DNA of 64,000 nucleotides from positions 7,874,001 through 7,938,000 of the forward strand of contig OX381721.1 in assembly GCA_947462335.1 (NCBI GenBank), given 5' to 3'. Positions 50,711-63,280 of this stretch are shown in pieces. Each line of letters opens with the position of its first letter. Within the stretch, counting starts at the first letter, position 1. The notes beneath the pieces were generated by a model, which saw only the letters and a list, made by a program, of their open reading frames with translations, was not told the origin of the DNA and searched no databases. The position numbers were made by a program, and so were the translations under genes. Origin of the DNA: Harmothoe impar. Its lineage: Eukaryota; Annelida; Polychaeta; Phyllodocida; Polynoidae.

Positions 50711-51684
50711 GTAGGGGAGGGCGGGGTGTAAAGTCACAAAATCTGGACTTTTCATTGTACATCCCTCAAATAATATGATAGGAGTCTTTAAAGTATATCA
50801 AAAAATCATACTGAACTTCACCATTATGTGGAACACTTTAATGAAATTATATCAATAACCATTATTACGTATGACCTAATTCTAAAAAAAAAGTTGGCCT
50901 GTGACAACGCGCCCCGGCATGGGGTGCGTTGTCACAGGGCATGGGGCTAGTTGTCACTTTGGATATATCCCTAGAGAATTGGTTTAGAAAGGATTTGATA
51001 ATTCATTTCCCTTTCAGTTAACTATACCTTCTCAGCTGTCAGCATAGACAGTAAAAGAAATAGGTGAATTAGGGTCTCATAAGACTCCTTTATAACACTG
51101 TCTGTAATAGTGTGTTTTTTATACACTACTTATTTAGAACATGTGTACATATACTTCAAAGGTTGAAGAACAATATGATACATGAAACAAATGCAAATGC
51201 AATGATATTAATATCAATCTTACCTTGAATTTTGAATATTTTGGGAATGGGGCTAGTTGTCACATACTGAAGAGATTGTGACAACTAGCCCCATTTCTTG
51301 TGACAACTAGCCCCTTCCCCGCATAAAAGTAATTAGGTCATGATCTTGCAAAATATGAAAAGATGTAAGATCTATACACATACAGGCTAATAGTAGACAT
51401 ATTTATCAGGAGTCGGATGTATGCAGCTTCTTAATGTAGCTAGTGTGGGCTTGAGTAAAGCCATTTCCAAAACAGGGGAAAATCGTGTTCCGCTTTGGTG
51501 AAAATGGTTTTTAGCTAATTGTGTGTGATGAGTTTTTCACAGAGACCTGACCATGACTCATAGCAAAGTTATTTATCAATATGCTATGGGGTTTTAGTCG
51601 TCTTGGACATACCTAGCTGGGAAGTGCCCAAAAACACGCTTGTGACAACGCGCCCCTGTGACTTTACACCCCGTCCTCCCCTAC
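50711..51684. mobile_element. Terminal-inverted-repeat element, 974 bp, with seven internal 15-bp motifs
   Basis: The left end GTAGGGGAGGGCGGGGTGTA (then AAGTCACA) and the right end are inverse to each other over 28 bp with one mismatch. Inside, the motif GTGACAAC(G/T)(C/A)(G)CCCC occurs seven times on both strands: 50901, 50921, 50943, 51249, 51278, 51300 and 51642 (start positions). No ORF of note and no clear target duplication. It is probably a non-autonomous DNA transposon; the superfamily is not recognised. Confidence 0.75.
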
Positions 51685-53915
51685 CTGTCACGTCTGTCAC
51701 AGTCATGTGAGGAGTCAAAAGAAATAAGTGACAGGTGGTATTAGCCAATCACTATCATATGGGCCAAGTCATTTATTGTCAGCTTTTGGGGGCTTGGCGA
51801 ATGTAGGGTGGGTCATAATGGAAAACCTTCGGCTAACTGGTGGGGGTGGGGGGGGGGGGCAGAAACTGCCGTTTTGGAAAAATCCACCAAGCCTCCCCAC
51901 CCAGCTGCTAATAGATGACTCAGCCCTATTGTCCACTCCTGACAAAAAATGGTTCAACAAGCCAAAAAAGTAATTGAAGCAATAAATGAACCATAGACTC
52001 TCATAGCCTATATTTCCTATTTCATACAATATGACCCAAACAAGCCATACGATATACTTGTTTAAGGTAATGGACTGTCTGGTGTCATCTTGTAGCAAGA
52101 TATCACCTATTTAATCAATGTATTGGTATCTGGTATTGCCTGTTGGTAATGATGAACTATAGAAGTCATGCCTACTTTGTCCAGAACTAATGACCAAACA
52201 AAATGCAGACATTAAAGCAAATTCCACAGTAATAAATGCCCATCGCCCCCACCAATTGACACCATTCGCCACATTAACCAGACCTGATTGAATACATAGT
52301 TTTAATATGGATTAATGGCTTTGTTTTTGGTATCCGTTCTTTGAAAAGCGACAGGTGGGATTGCTCAATCAGCACTTGGTCATGTTTCCTTTGGCTTTTT
52401 CTTTGACAACTAAAAATGAGAAATTGTCAGGTTCCTTCCTAATAGCGACATGAGAGGACAGGGTTCATGAATCTGTGATTTTAAAACTCGGTTTTTATAC
52501 TGGAAGGCTTTTGCATTCAGTCCATTTGTGTTTTCAGTTTGGTGATGTCTGTCTCTTCAATTCCCTGTTGGACGTCATAGCTCGATATTGTGAGGGCTAG
52601 GTATACGCACTGTATACTGCACTAGCATATCCTGGTACTTCAGGTAGTCGGGGGCCACACTCCCATCGCCTTATCAGGTTAATCCCATTCTTTCACACCT
52701 AGAACAAATGGACTGATAAGAAATTCACCCATAATGGACTGCTCTGGGGCCTAACCAGAATGCATTGCTCAGAGTCAAGATGGCGGCCCCCATAGCGTGT
52801 CTTTGTGGGCTTGACTGTATCCTACCAAACATAAAGGGCACTTTTTGGTTAGGTTAGGCCTGTCGATCTTATGCAATGCTCCAGAATTAAGTCACACAAG
52901 TCACACAAATTAGCACACAGAAAAGGATTTGAACCCTGCTCTCCTTTCTCTCCCTCCTCTTCACTATACCTACTAGAATTCTTCTGGTCTGCCTCCAACC
53001 TTCCAGTATCCCTACTGCACACTTCATAACCTATCCCCTTCCCTTATTACTGCCTCCCCCAGAAGTCTATTGCCTGGCCACTATCAGTTTTCCCTAATCA
53101 CTGACAGTCATGCAAACAGCAGGCAGCTCTACAGACATCCACACCCACCACACATTGACATAGTGAATTGTTCAACCTTATATTGGAATACGTACAGGTG
53201 GACAGCTTTCCCATGACCAGTGATGACATTTTCATCATTGGTAATGGATGGACGTAGGCTTTTAGTGTAAACGTACATACATTATCCAGTTTTAAATGCA
53301 ATACTCCATAACTAAAGACTTGTGCTAATAGTGTTGATTTCCCACGGCAACTTTTGTTATATATCTATTCGTCTGCAGTCTATCAACAATAATTGTAATA
53401 TAAGGGGAGTTAAGTTATACAGAGAAACAGATAGAAGTATGACGTATTCATGCAATTCCCTCTATTTCTGAGTGCGAAATATCTCGCCTGTGTGAGCTTT
53501 GACTATAATGTATCAGATTTACATTGGGGCTTGACATTTGCTACACCCACATTTACACCCACGTGTGGAAACATAAACCCATGGGAACTCCATTATCCCA
53601 TCTAAGGTAATATACAGGCAATAGGAAAATCACTGCAGCTAGTGTGTTATTCGGCTCATGTAACACTATTTTATGTCAGTTATAGATTGTAAAGTCTGCT
53701 GATGTCCATGTGTGACTTTCAGTTATTGGTGTTACTCAGAGGGGCAGAATATTTGCTACTGTGCTATGGTAAGGCCTACAAAAACGAAGTCGTATCGGAT
53801 TTATTGTTCTAAAAAGTACAATGTTGTTTCTGTGGACCCTACATTAGTTACTTTTAGAAAACAAGAAATTCCTTAGGGCCATTTGCGAAGTGAAAAGGGA
53901 CCACAGACATAATGT
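51685..53915. other. Intergenic sequence with a diverged repeated block
   Basis: The part 52140-53550 has weak but ordered similarity to 57540-58300 and to shorter pieces at 47470-47700, 60660-60850, 61690-61790 and 62600-62900. Recurring words are CATTAACC(A/G)G(G/A)AC, GATTGAATA, ATTAATGGCTTT and CCCTAATCACTGA(C/T)AG. No gene supported. Confidence 0.45.
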
Positions 53916-54040
53916 CTACACCCTTAGAAAAGTGTGCGTCACTGTCGCCAAAAGCACTCTCACCTGAGAGTCTGGCACTGCCTGACTTTCGGGTGAGAGT
54001 GCTTTTGGTGACAGTGACGCTCACCTTTCTGAGAGTGTAC
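53916..54040. mobile_element. Foldback MITE, about 125 bp
   Basis: Near-perfect inverted arms: left 53916-53975 and right 53978-54040, sharing GTCACTGTC(G/A)CC, AAAAGCACTCTCACC and terminal ACAC(C/T)CT(T/C)AGAAA. The right half is the inverse of the left with a few mismatches. It could form a long hairpin RNA if transcribed. Confidence 0.85.
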
Positions 54041-56369
54041 GCAGTGGGCTGCATAATTGGAAGGCATTGATGGGCAATGTAAGGCTTCCAAGAAAGAAAA
54101 CACGAAAAGGCAGAGGATATTATCATTCCTCTGTCATTTGTAAAGAGCCCTTTCCTCAGACAGGTCCCTCAGGGCAATATTTTATTTCCAGAACTGTAAT
54201 TCTCAGTGTCGTAAAAATAAAGCTGTGCAAAGGGGCATTTTATACATTCTATAGACTTTATCAATTATAACTAGTGTTGGCCTACAAGAATATCATTTTC
54301 CAATTTCGCTATCATGAATGAAAATGGACATGCCCTTTAAAAAAAAGTCTATTATCGGCGTCTATGATTTGCTGCACAATGTCAAATCATTACTGATATT
54401 TGTATTGACTCTCCTACAGTAACACAACTAGAAACAAGAATCATGAAGGTATCTATGACCAAGACTGGAATAGTAGCCAGTTCTAACATGAATATGGTAA
54501 TTGTATTTCATCCAGGAGCTAACTAAACAGTTAGGTGTGAAGTCTAGCTCATCCATCTCTGTGTACTCTTATCACATTTGCTGTTCCCTAAAGGAGTGTA
54601 ACATATCCTCTCTCATACCAGACTCTAATGGTGTTTAATTATCCTTCTCATTAGTCGGATAATTCGCCACTCACCACTGATAGCCCCATGTACCTCCTCC
54701 ACCCAGCGGTCTTCATTTCTTAACTGGACTAGCTTACTGGGAATTCTCACACATCAGTCCATTCCTATTGCCCTACACTGTGGTATATAATTATATACCT
54801 ATTTAGGCTGATTGCTTCTTCTCTGGGATGGAATAGTGGGAAGGATGTTAAACAGTCTGAGGGTTAGGGAATGGTTTAAGTATTGTTCACGAAATGGGAT
54901 TACCTGAATCAGGCTTTGCACTCAGTGACAACATGGCACATGGATGGTTGAATATTGAGAGTCAAACGATATATGTTGAATCATATTTAAATGGCATATA
55001 TTCTCCCAAAAGTTCACTCATCTAATCCTCACAGTGGGGATTTTCTTAAATCCCATTCAATACCCTGAAAGGATCTCCGACGCCCAGCTGATTTGCTTGA
55101 TCATGTTAAAAGGCACCATCAGTCATAGAGTTGTAGAGAGTGGGTATTGTCACAGAGAAAATTACAAGGAAATGCTGATGAATGATAATCATCACTAAGG
55201 AGTGGTAATTGGCAGGATCCAAGAGAGACTTACATCTGTAACAATGTCATTGATATGTCAAAGCTCATCTCTTGTGAACCTTTAAGACCATACATCAAAA
55301 ATTTGGCATGTACTGCGAAAAGGGACCTAAACATTTAAGCCATTAGACATGAGAATTGTTATCTATTTCCATACCATAATCTTGTTCAAAGGAAAACAAG
55401 CAAAGAAATTATGTTGTTCCATTGACATTCCACAGTTTATAAAATGCCAACAATGGAAGTAATTTGATAAGGTGTTATATAAAACATGATTATGTCTTAT
55501 GTAAGACACAATTTCATTATAGGCAGGCATTTTGTGATCAATTAAGGGTGGTTAAGGTGTTCAGGTGAGTGGGTTAAAACTGTGATAGTATTGGGAGATC
55601 ACCACAGGTAGTTTCAGGTGGACGTCAGCAAGTGGACGTCAGTATTGGTGTCAGGTTGTCCTCCGGTTAACAGCCGAGTCTGGCTTATATCCTGTACATT
55701 ATCTGCCTTAGCTGACAATAAAGTAAAAAAGAGAACATTCCATATAGCTACCTCAGAGTCTAGGAAACCAAAGGTACGTCCAGTTCACAAGTAAGGTGTT
55801 TTTTTTATACACAGCAGGGTCATTAATTTTAGAAACGTCGCACTAATAAGATCAATAAACAAACAAATCTCCAAAAATCCTGAAAATGTCTTCAAACTTT
55901 AAGACTTCAAAATAAAAATCCCAAAATGAAATTTCCTGTGTTGAGTTTGGTGTGTTCTAAATAACACTAATAATTTTAGAAATTTAAAAGAAAAATATCC
56001 GTCCTTTCATCTTCCTATGTATTAGCACCCACCCCTGGTTCCCTAAATTGGAGTGTAGATTGATATTAGGCATTGGTTGCCTCTTTGGTAAAATCATGCA
56101 CATACCCTTGAGAATCAGACACGTCTTCTCTGCTCCGTAAAGTTCAGCTGACTCTCAAAATAGAGACATTATGGTAAGATGCCTAACCTTTTCTCGACTC
56201 TTTTCTCTTAAGTGTAGAGAGTCCCTACACCCTGATCATTGCACAATTGACCGGTGTCGGAGGCAGTGTGGCCAGTACCTGCCAGGTGGAGCCACGTGTT
56301 CAGCACAGTGTCCAGTGCCCTGTACAGTACACTGATATTCCTAGGCTCCCTATACGCCCAACCTTTCAG
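54041..56369. other. Intergenic stretch without recognised features
   Basis: No ORF, repeat boundary or RNA gene that I can support. Confidence 0.4.
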
Positions 56370-56670
56370 TCACTAGTGCCCAACCTAGTTAGTCATTTTT
56401 TGGATCCCTATACCACCAACCTAGATTAGTTATTATTGCCAGGTTGGTCACTACTGACCAACCCACCTTAGTCTTTTTAGTTCCAGGGGGAGCCACTGAG
56501 TGGTCATCACAGGTGGCCCCAACTAGTGGCATACAAATACAACACATCAATGATGGACCTAGGTTAGCCACTACTGACTGACCCCTTGGTCATTTTTGAA
56601 TATAACCTTGCCATTGTGACTAACACTCATATGACCAACCTGGGTTAGTCTGTACTGACTAACCCTTTCA
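56370..56670. repeat. Degenerate repeats of an ACCAACCTAGGTTAGTCACTA-like word
   Basis: Variants of CCAACCTAG(G/A)TTAG and CACTACTGAC(C/T)AACCC appear about six times at irregular spacing, partly as small inverted pairs (TTAGTC/GACTAA). Confidence 0.55.
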
Positions 56671-59024
56671 ATCTATGGATTTTCAGTGTAGCGGCGTCTA
56701 TAATTATGCTCTTCACTGATGAATCAATATGAATGGTACTACACATTATCAATATTATAATGCATTGTAACATTTGATCAGGCAAAAGGACTCAAACCGT
56801 TCGATCCGTATGGTGGACCACTGGGCCTTCCTAAGTGTAACCACTGGCAGCTTCTGAAATAGTGACCCTATTACCTCTGGCAATTAATTGTTATCTTCTA
56901 TAAATGATTCTCCGCCCCTGATCATAGTGATAAAAAAAAACTCGGCAGCATTCTTCTTTATTAATTGTAGATAATTCTGATATCGCATCATAGCCACTCA
57001 TCTTGCGATACTTCAGGTCCATGCAACACCTTCTATATTTCATATTCCTCTCTAATGCAATTACATCACTGATGTGCTACAAAATTAGGCGCACCTTACT
57101 TTAAGGAATTTGATCTAGATGTACGTAATATAATTAGTTTATAACGATTTTCTTTGTAAGACCGAGTTGCACAGAAGAGGGACAGCAAGAAGTATTTTAG
57201 TCTCAGTTGGTTTCATGCAATGTACCACAAACATGACACCCATTACATGTCGGAACCTTCAAGACCTTGCCTAATTGTGAGGCCGTATTCGCAAAACTGT
57301 GGTAAGGTTGGAGATGAGATGTTAACCTTTCACCATGAGGGATCTTAAGCTGACATGTAAAGCACACTTGCCACATGAACCACTATTAATACTGTATAGA
57401 ATGGGATTTCTCGTGCAATCTAGCTTGGAACTAGACACCTACACTCCATAACCTGTCAGGAACAAGTAAAGTTTCAAGAGCCGACACAACATATCAGGAG
57501 ATCTATTATAATGCTAGCAAACATGTGATGTTTCTGAGAACAAGTTCCCTCCTGTTTCTTCCTAACTTGTCCAGCATCAATGACCGGCAGAATGGGGATA
57601 TTTTTTAAACTAAGGTCAATGTCCACTGCCGTTGTCCATTCACAGAACACGCGACATTAACCGGGACGGATTGAATAACTTGGATTAATGCCGATTAATT
57701 GCTGTATTTTTGTTATCCGTGGTGGGAGAAGTGACAGGTGCAGGAGCAGACTTGTGGGGATCGTTCAATCACCACTTAGCCATTGTTTAGGTGGTGGTTG
57801 AGGTAACCTAAAGTGGACACGCTCAGCCAAAACCCAACTAAAGGGGTTACTCCACTGCAGTGCATCTGATGTCAACCCTCGTACCTTTGTTCATGTTCAA
57901 ATATGGCACAATTTGCCATTTGTTGATAATCAGTTTGATCCTATCGCTAAAATTAAATCAAAAGTGACAAAAATAATAGGTAATACAATATGTTAAAGCA
58001 TGCATGTATAAACCGTATTCAACGTCATAGCTTTCAATCAAGGGGGCTCTATCAATTCATTGTTGAAGTAGGACCATGTATACTTATCAATTCATAAAAA
58101 TCTCCTTCATCCTCCTTATTTTTCTTCAACTTCATTATAAATGCCATCCCTCCACCTTCACTAACTGTCTCCACCAATGAACTCTTCACTATCAGTCCCA
58201 TCAGTTATTCCCTAATCACTGATAGATACGTGAGCAGCAGAAAACTCCATAGGCATATTTCGAGATACCCCACCACCACAGATATGGGATTACATTCTAC
58301 TGCATTTAAGTAGGGTACCAGGGTTTTGTCTGATTGATAGGCCTAAATACAAACATTGACTTTCCAAGTTACCTCATGCAGCAGTATATCACAAAGCCTC
58401 TCTGAGAAGGCCCCATTGTAGGTGTTCATCTTTCCTTGTGTGTGCACAGTTTGTCGAAAACAGCTATTCAACGAAACAGTTAAATTCAAATAGGAAATAC
58501 TTGACCCACTTGGAGGAATTCTCTGTTGCGACATCCAATGACTCCAATTTATTTCTGTGTGTAATTTGGGACAAAAAATTATTCAAGCAGGAAAAAGCTG
58601 AAACTTGCAATAATTGTCATCTGTTATTTTGGTTAACAATTACACAAATGTTTTTACTAAAATGGGATTGGCTAGCTTTTATCAATGTTAATAAGAAATT
58701 TACGATTCTGCATGCAGTATCCTGAATCTTTCTGAGTGTGTCAACCCAGTACAGTCGTAATTATGCCCAAATAGCCTAGTTATTAAGTCAACCCTCAGAG
58801 CTCAAGATCGTATTCCTGACCCTAATTGAAATACAAGAACTCATATTAGTGTTAATAGTTAATCCAACCAATCTCATCTCTTCCACATCTCATTTGCTAT
58901 CTTTGAATGATGTCCTACTGATGTGACATATCATGGTGCATTAGGTCAGGTCCTGCAGCTCTAAAATTTTGTCTTCCTCACAGTCAGCTAATTGGCAAAT
59001 TCAGATTTCAGATGCTAAACTTCT
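56671..59024. other. Intergenic sequence with diverged repeated block
   Basis: 57240-57380 resembles 50585-50700 (CCTAATTGTGA, TTAACCTTTCA, TGACATG words), and 57540-58300 resembles 52140-53170. No gene supported; a 95-codon ORF at 58438-58725 has no motif. Confidence 0.45.
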
Positions 59025-59134
59025 AACCAGTGGGCACAGGACATTGAATCAATGTTGACGAATGGTTGACAACATTGTTTCAATGTTAATCCAATGTTGA
59101 TTCACCATTGAACTGCATTTTGTGCCCACTGGGT
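59025..59134. mobile_element. MITE with CCAGTGGGCACA ends, about 110 bp
   Basis: The left CCAGTGGGCACAGGACATTG pairs with the right GTGCCCACTGG. The inside alternates AATGTTG and CAACATT words. A related, less complete copy starts at 47268 (CCAGTGGGCACGGGACATTG). Confidence 0.75.
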
Positions 59135-60980
59135 AGGAATTGCAACCAGAAACCCTTGGATCTAACAAACTAGGGTATTGCAAATCATGACACAGCAGTA
59201 TGTTTACATTACACTAGGTATGCTATATACTTCTGTGTAGATGAACAATGAAGAAAAAGTTCTAGTGCAAGTTCATAGTCAGGTGTGCGTGAGTGGTGAG
59301 AGGTCCTTGCTGGCAGGCTGCATTGGGGTGAGTGAACGACGCTCCCCTCTGACCAGCCCAGAGTTCAGAGCCAGCAGTGTTTGTCCAATCAGAGACCAGC
59401 TCCCACCACAGCACAGTGTTGCATAGACTAGTTGAAGTCTTAGTAGACTTGAAGTGAGTCCATGCCGCCGTGGCCAATTTATAACTAAATAATGCGGGCA
59501 TTATTTCACCCGTAATATCATATCTCCATAAGTATGATTAAAATTATTGATATAGGTATTAAGTAATTCCTTACCCTGTCATATCGGGCCATCGTCTATT
59601 AACATTTATATACTAGAGATCTGCACCAATAATAACCTTGAGCTAAGTGACAAAGGTATTAGCAATAGGTGTATAAGTTGGGTTTATTCGTGCATGCAAA
59701 CAGTGTAGATGTTACTACTGCTGCAGCTTGACCCAGAGTGGTCAATGCCTGCAGTGTGGGCTACCTATATACACAAACAGTAGTGGAGCGCCACCAGTGG
59801 TGACAGTAGGTACTAGCTTACAAGTCTATACATGCATTGTAATAGATGATAATCATATACAATAACTGAGATGTTGTATGCGTTATACCCAACTATACAT
59901 GTATATTAATAGCGGTTAAGTCTTCATAATATCACAACCCAACTTTATACATAAAGAAGGCTATAATGATGCCACCTACAGCAGGAATTGTGAAGCAGTT
60001 CCTGGTTAAAAAGTGTAGGGCTGGCATAGGAAGCGGCGGACGAGTCTAGGACGGGCACAGTGACAAGTGTAGGGCTGGCATACGTTGGGTTTTGGGTTGG
60101 CAAGTGCAACATGGGTTTCTATTTGACAGCTCCAGGTAGAAGCCTCCTTATCACTTGGAAGGGCCTGAAAAAGTTTTCCCCTAATTGGTCAACTAAACCT
60201 GTTTCCTAATGTCATTACATTCTAAAAATATGTCAATCCATTTTAATCTCTGGGAGGATGGATACTTCTTCCTCCCAAAAGGGCTTTCCTGAAATCATCC
60301 TGATTTCCCTGAGATGGCAGAAGGATCCAATTACACCTACGCCTACTGGTTTACTTTACCAAAGACAAGAAGGTATTTTCAACATAGCCAAAAGAGAAGA
60401 TGATGGAGCTATAATCATAGTTCTCAGGAAGATAGTACAGGTCATGTGCCGTTGTTGGCTCTCGTTTGCTTCAGTCGTGGGTAGATCTATAGACCCTCAA
60501 ATGTGACGCTCAAAAGGGAGATTACACTCAAAACAGTCATTCTTATGACATATCAGACATTCTCTTGACTATTTCTTTCTTTATCAGGGTACAAATCTGT
60601 TAATTCGGGCCTGATATCCTGGGAATAGGACAGTTCTAGTCAATATTATGAATGAAAAGCCCACGGCAAGTAATATCCTATGGGCAGTATTAGTTCAATT
60701 AACCAGGAAAGATTGAATAGTTCATTCTAATTTGCATAAATGGCTTTTTTTCTTCTTTTTTTTTGTTATGTCTGGCTTAAGCAGGGCGCAAGAGCTCAGT
60801 TCGTTCAACCACCACACTATCATTTCTACTTAGTACTTAAAGACAGAAAGGTCTGTTGCTACCACAGAATTATCAAATTACCATAAATACCGCCCTGAGC
60901 CTTGCATTCTTCAAAACAACAAATCAATCTGTCTATATATGTCTCACATGTCGGGAATAGAGGCTTAGTGCTCTCGAGGT
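59135..60980. other. Intergenic stretch, nothing firmly recognised
   Basis: A GC-richer part at 59270-59480 and a repeated word AAGTGTAGGGCTGGCATA (60012 and about 60064) are the only features. A diverged repeat piece lies at 60660-60850. Confidence 0.4.
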
Positions 60981-60981
60981 G

Positions 60982-61046
60982 AATGATGATGATGATGATG
61001 GCGATGATGATGATGATGATGATGATGACGATGATGATGATGATGA
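60982..61046. repeat. (GAT)n microsatellite
   Basis: About 21 GAT units with single interruptions (GGC, GAC). Confidence 0.95.
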
Positions 61047-61439
61047 ACGTACTTTATCTTAACGATTCATAGTTGTAAATTCATAGTTGTAAATAATGAT
61101 GGTGCTTGGTGGTATATTGCAGACTACATGTAAGCTCCATAATTTTCAACAATAATTATAAATATGGCCAAAGTACCTTCAGGACCCTCACCTGGGATTA
61201 GTTGGTGTCGGTAGGACTGTGATGCGAGTAGGTGTGGGGGAGAAGTCACATCACCACTGAGGGGGTTGTAAAACATCTAAGGGTGACAAATTGGGCATGC
61301 CACTCCAGGGAAAGGACTAGTACCCGACTAGTACCTGTCACATCTAAGGCACCATTAAGGTATTAATGCTCTGCCCCTGACCTATAACACAAAGAACTAG
61401 GTCAACCCACACAAACCCTGCTCTGTCCAAGACTCCTAG

Positions 61440-62105
61440 TCTGAATTGGGAAATGTAAAGCTACATATGCTATTATATCATGTGGCTGTTGATGTAAACC
61501 TCAATGAGGTGACAAGGCAATCGGCATGAGGATCTATGCTTAGCCATTTATTACTAGTTTGTAACTGTTAATTCTCAGTTTAGTAAGATGATACGAGGTA
61601 GCCAATCACACGGCTATATTGTACCCTGGTGGATGTAAGAAGTATTAACTGGACCTTTAATGGTCGCCAATAGGGAGTCTTTTAATCAGTCCATACCAAT
61701 AAATACCTGAATGGTCCCATTTCCCCAAAGTTAATTGCAGTCTCCTTCTCATTAACCAAGGAGGATTGAATTTACTTGTAGATTGGATGGTGTGTTCTTC
61801 TTGCCTTGTTGTAATTAGAATGAATTGTGGCACAAAAGCTCCACTAAGTTATTATATGGGAGATTTTAAGATTCATTCTTACCAGAGACATAAGGGAAGA
61901 AGGTTCATAATTATCTGGTTACTATCATACATGGAATATTTTGCCCAGAGTCTTTTTTTATTTTGGTGATGGGTGACTCTCGTTATCTTCTTTCTGTGAC
62001 TTAGATAACATTGGAGATTGTTAAGAATTTTGAAATCATCGGTTTATATTTGTTTCAGGCAAATGAATGGTTAAGAAGCAATATGATTGTATAGCTAAAT
62101 AATCA
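61440..62105. repeat. Local direct duplication, unit 1
   Basis: 61452-61668 matches 62917-63117 (AGCTACATATGCTATTATAT to GGTGGATGTAAGAAGTAT), and 62030-62105 matches 63206-63280 (TCATCGGTTTATATTTGTTT). Order is kept, spacing differs. Confidence 0.85.
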
Positions 62106-62247
62106 AGACTTTTGGTGGATGGAGAAGCATAGTGTATGTAATAGTGATAGAATCCAACCACTTGTAAAGTAACAGCCAGTCTAACAGATGAAACAGATGA
62201 ATCCTTATCTCTTCATCCTCACCATTATAACTGCACGTCGGGAGGAA

Positions 62248-62540
62248 TCTGCAGAGTCACTAGATGCCCCCCATTCTGTCCATAATCTTAAAAACCCTAC
62301 TTTTCCCGTAATCTTAAAAACGAAACCCCACTTTTCCCGTAATCTTGATAACGAAACTCAAGCTAGTCCTAATATGGATGACATCTGATGTTGATAGGGG
62401 GGCTCTGCCCCCCAACCCCCGTTCATCTTTTCCTTTTTTTCCCTTCTTTAATAATGGCGAGTACTATCAAGACTTTAAGATTATGCCAGAAGTGGGGATT
62501 TAAGATTATGTATGGAATGGGCGGCGTCTAGTGACTCCAC
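62248..62540. mobile_element. Small inverted-repeat element, about 290 bp
   Basis: The left end GAGTCACTAGATGCCCCCCA and the right end (reverse complement GGAGTCACTAGACGCCGCCC) are inverse. Inside lie two copies of CTTTTCCCGTAATCTT and a GGGGGCTCTGCCCCCC palindrome next to a pyrimidine tract, the inverse of the purine tract at 22240-22460. Confidence 0.65.
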
Positions 62541-62904
62541 AGGTTTGTCCCTTGTTGCATTATAACTGTCTCTACAATCTTCCTCTCCACCCTACATTTA
62601 CACCCCGCTCATACAGGAGACAGTGGGACACAGTGAGTTATCTGGCCAAATCAAATCATCCCTACCTACTTCCCCCTGTATGACCCCGCTAAATTTGCAT
62701 CCCCTCGACTCCACACCTTACCTAATTGCCTCCCTAAAGAGGGCCTTGTCCTGCTTCCCTCCAGTTACCCCATTATAAACATTGACAAGCCGTGGAAAGC
62801 CATACAGGTACTTCTACAACATCCAGCACAGACTTAAAATTGTGTCATCTATTTGCTTCTTGCCATAAAATATCTCACCTTTGTGTTGTTTTAGAATGTC
62901 GGAT

Positions 62905-63280
62905 TTATTGGTAATGTATAGCTACATATACTATTATATCATGTGGCTGTTGATGTAAACCACAATGGGGTGGCAGGACAATCGGCATGAGGATCTAGGC
63001 TTGGCAATTTGTTGCTAGTTTGTAACTGTTAATTCTCAGCTTTATAAAATGATAGGAGGTAGTCAATCACACACGGCCATATTGTACCCTGGTGGATGTA
63101 AGAAGTATAAACTGGACTCGAAAGGGATTAATTGATCGAATGAGAGAAATTCAATATTTCAGGAGGATATTGCCCTGTAGAAGTGCTCTATTCAGTCGAT
63201 TTCTAAATCATCAGTTTATATTTGTTTCAGACAAATGAATGGGTAAGAAGCAATATATAATTGTATAACTAAATTATCAT
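62905..63280. repeat. Local direct duplication, unit 2
   Basis: Second copy of the pieces listed for 61440-62105. About 88 percent alike by eye. The material between the two matched pieces is shorter here. Confidence 0.85.

Noticed and set aside
50901..50957. CRISPR-like array because of short repeated motifs
   Set aside because: The context is eukaryotic, motifs lie on both strands with irregular spacing, and they are inside a terminal-inverted-repeat element.
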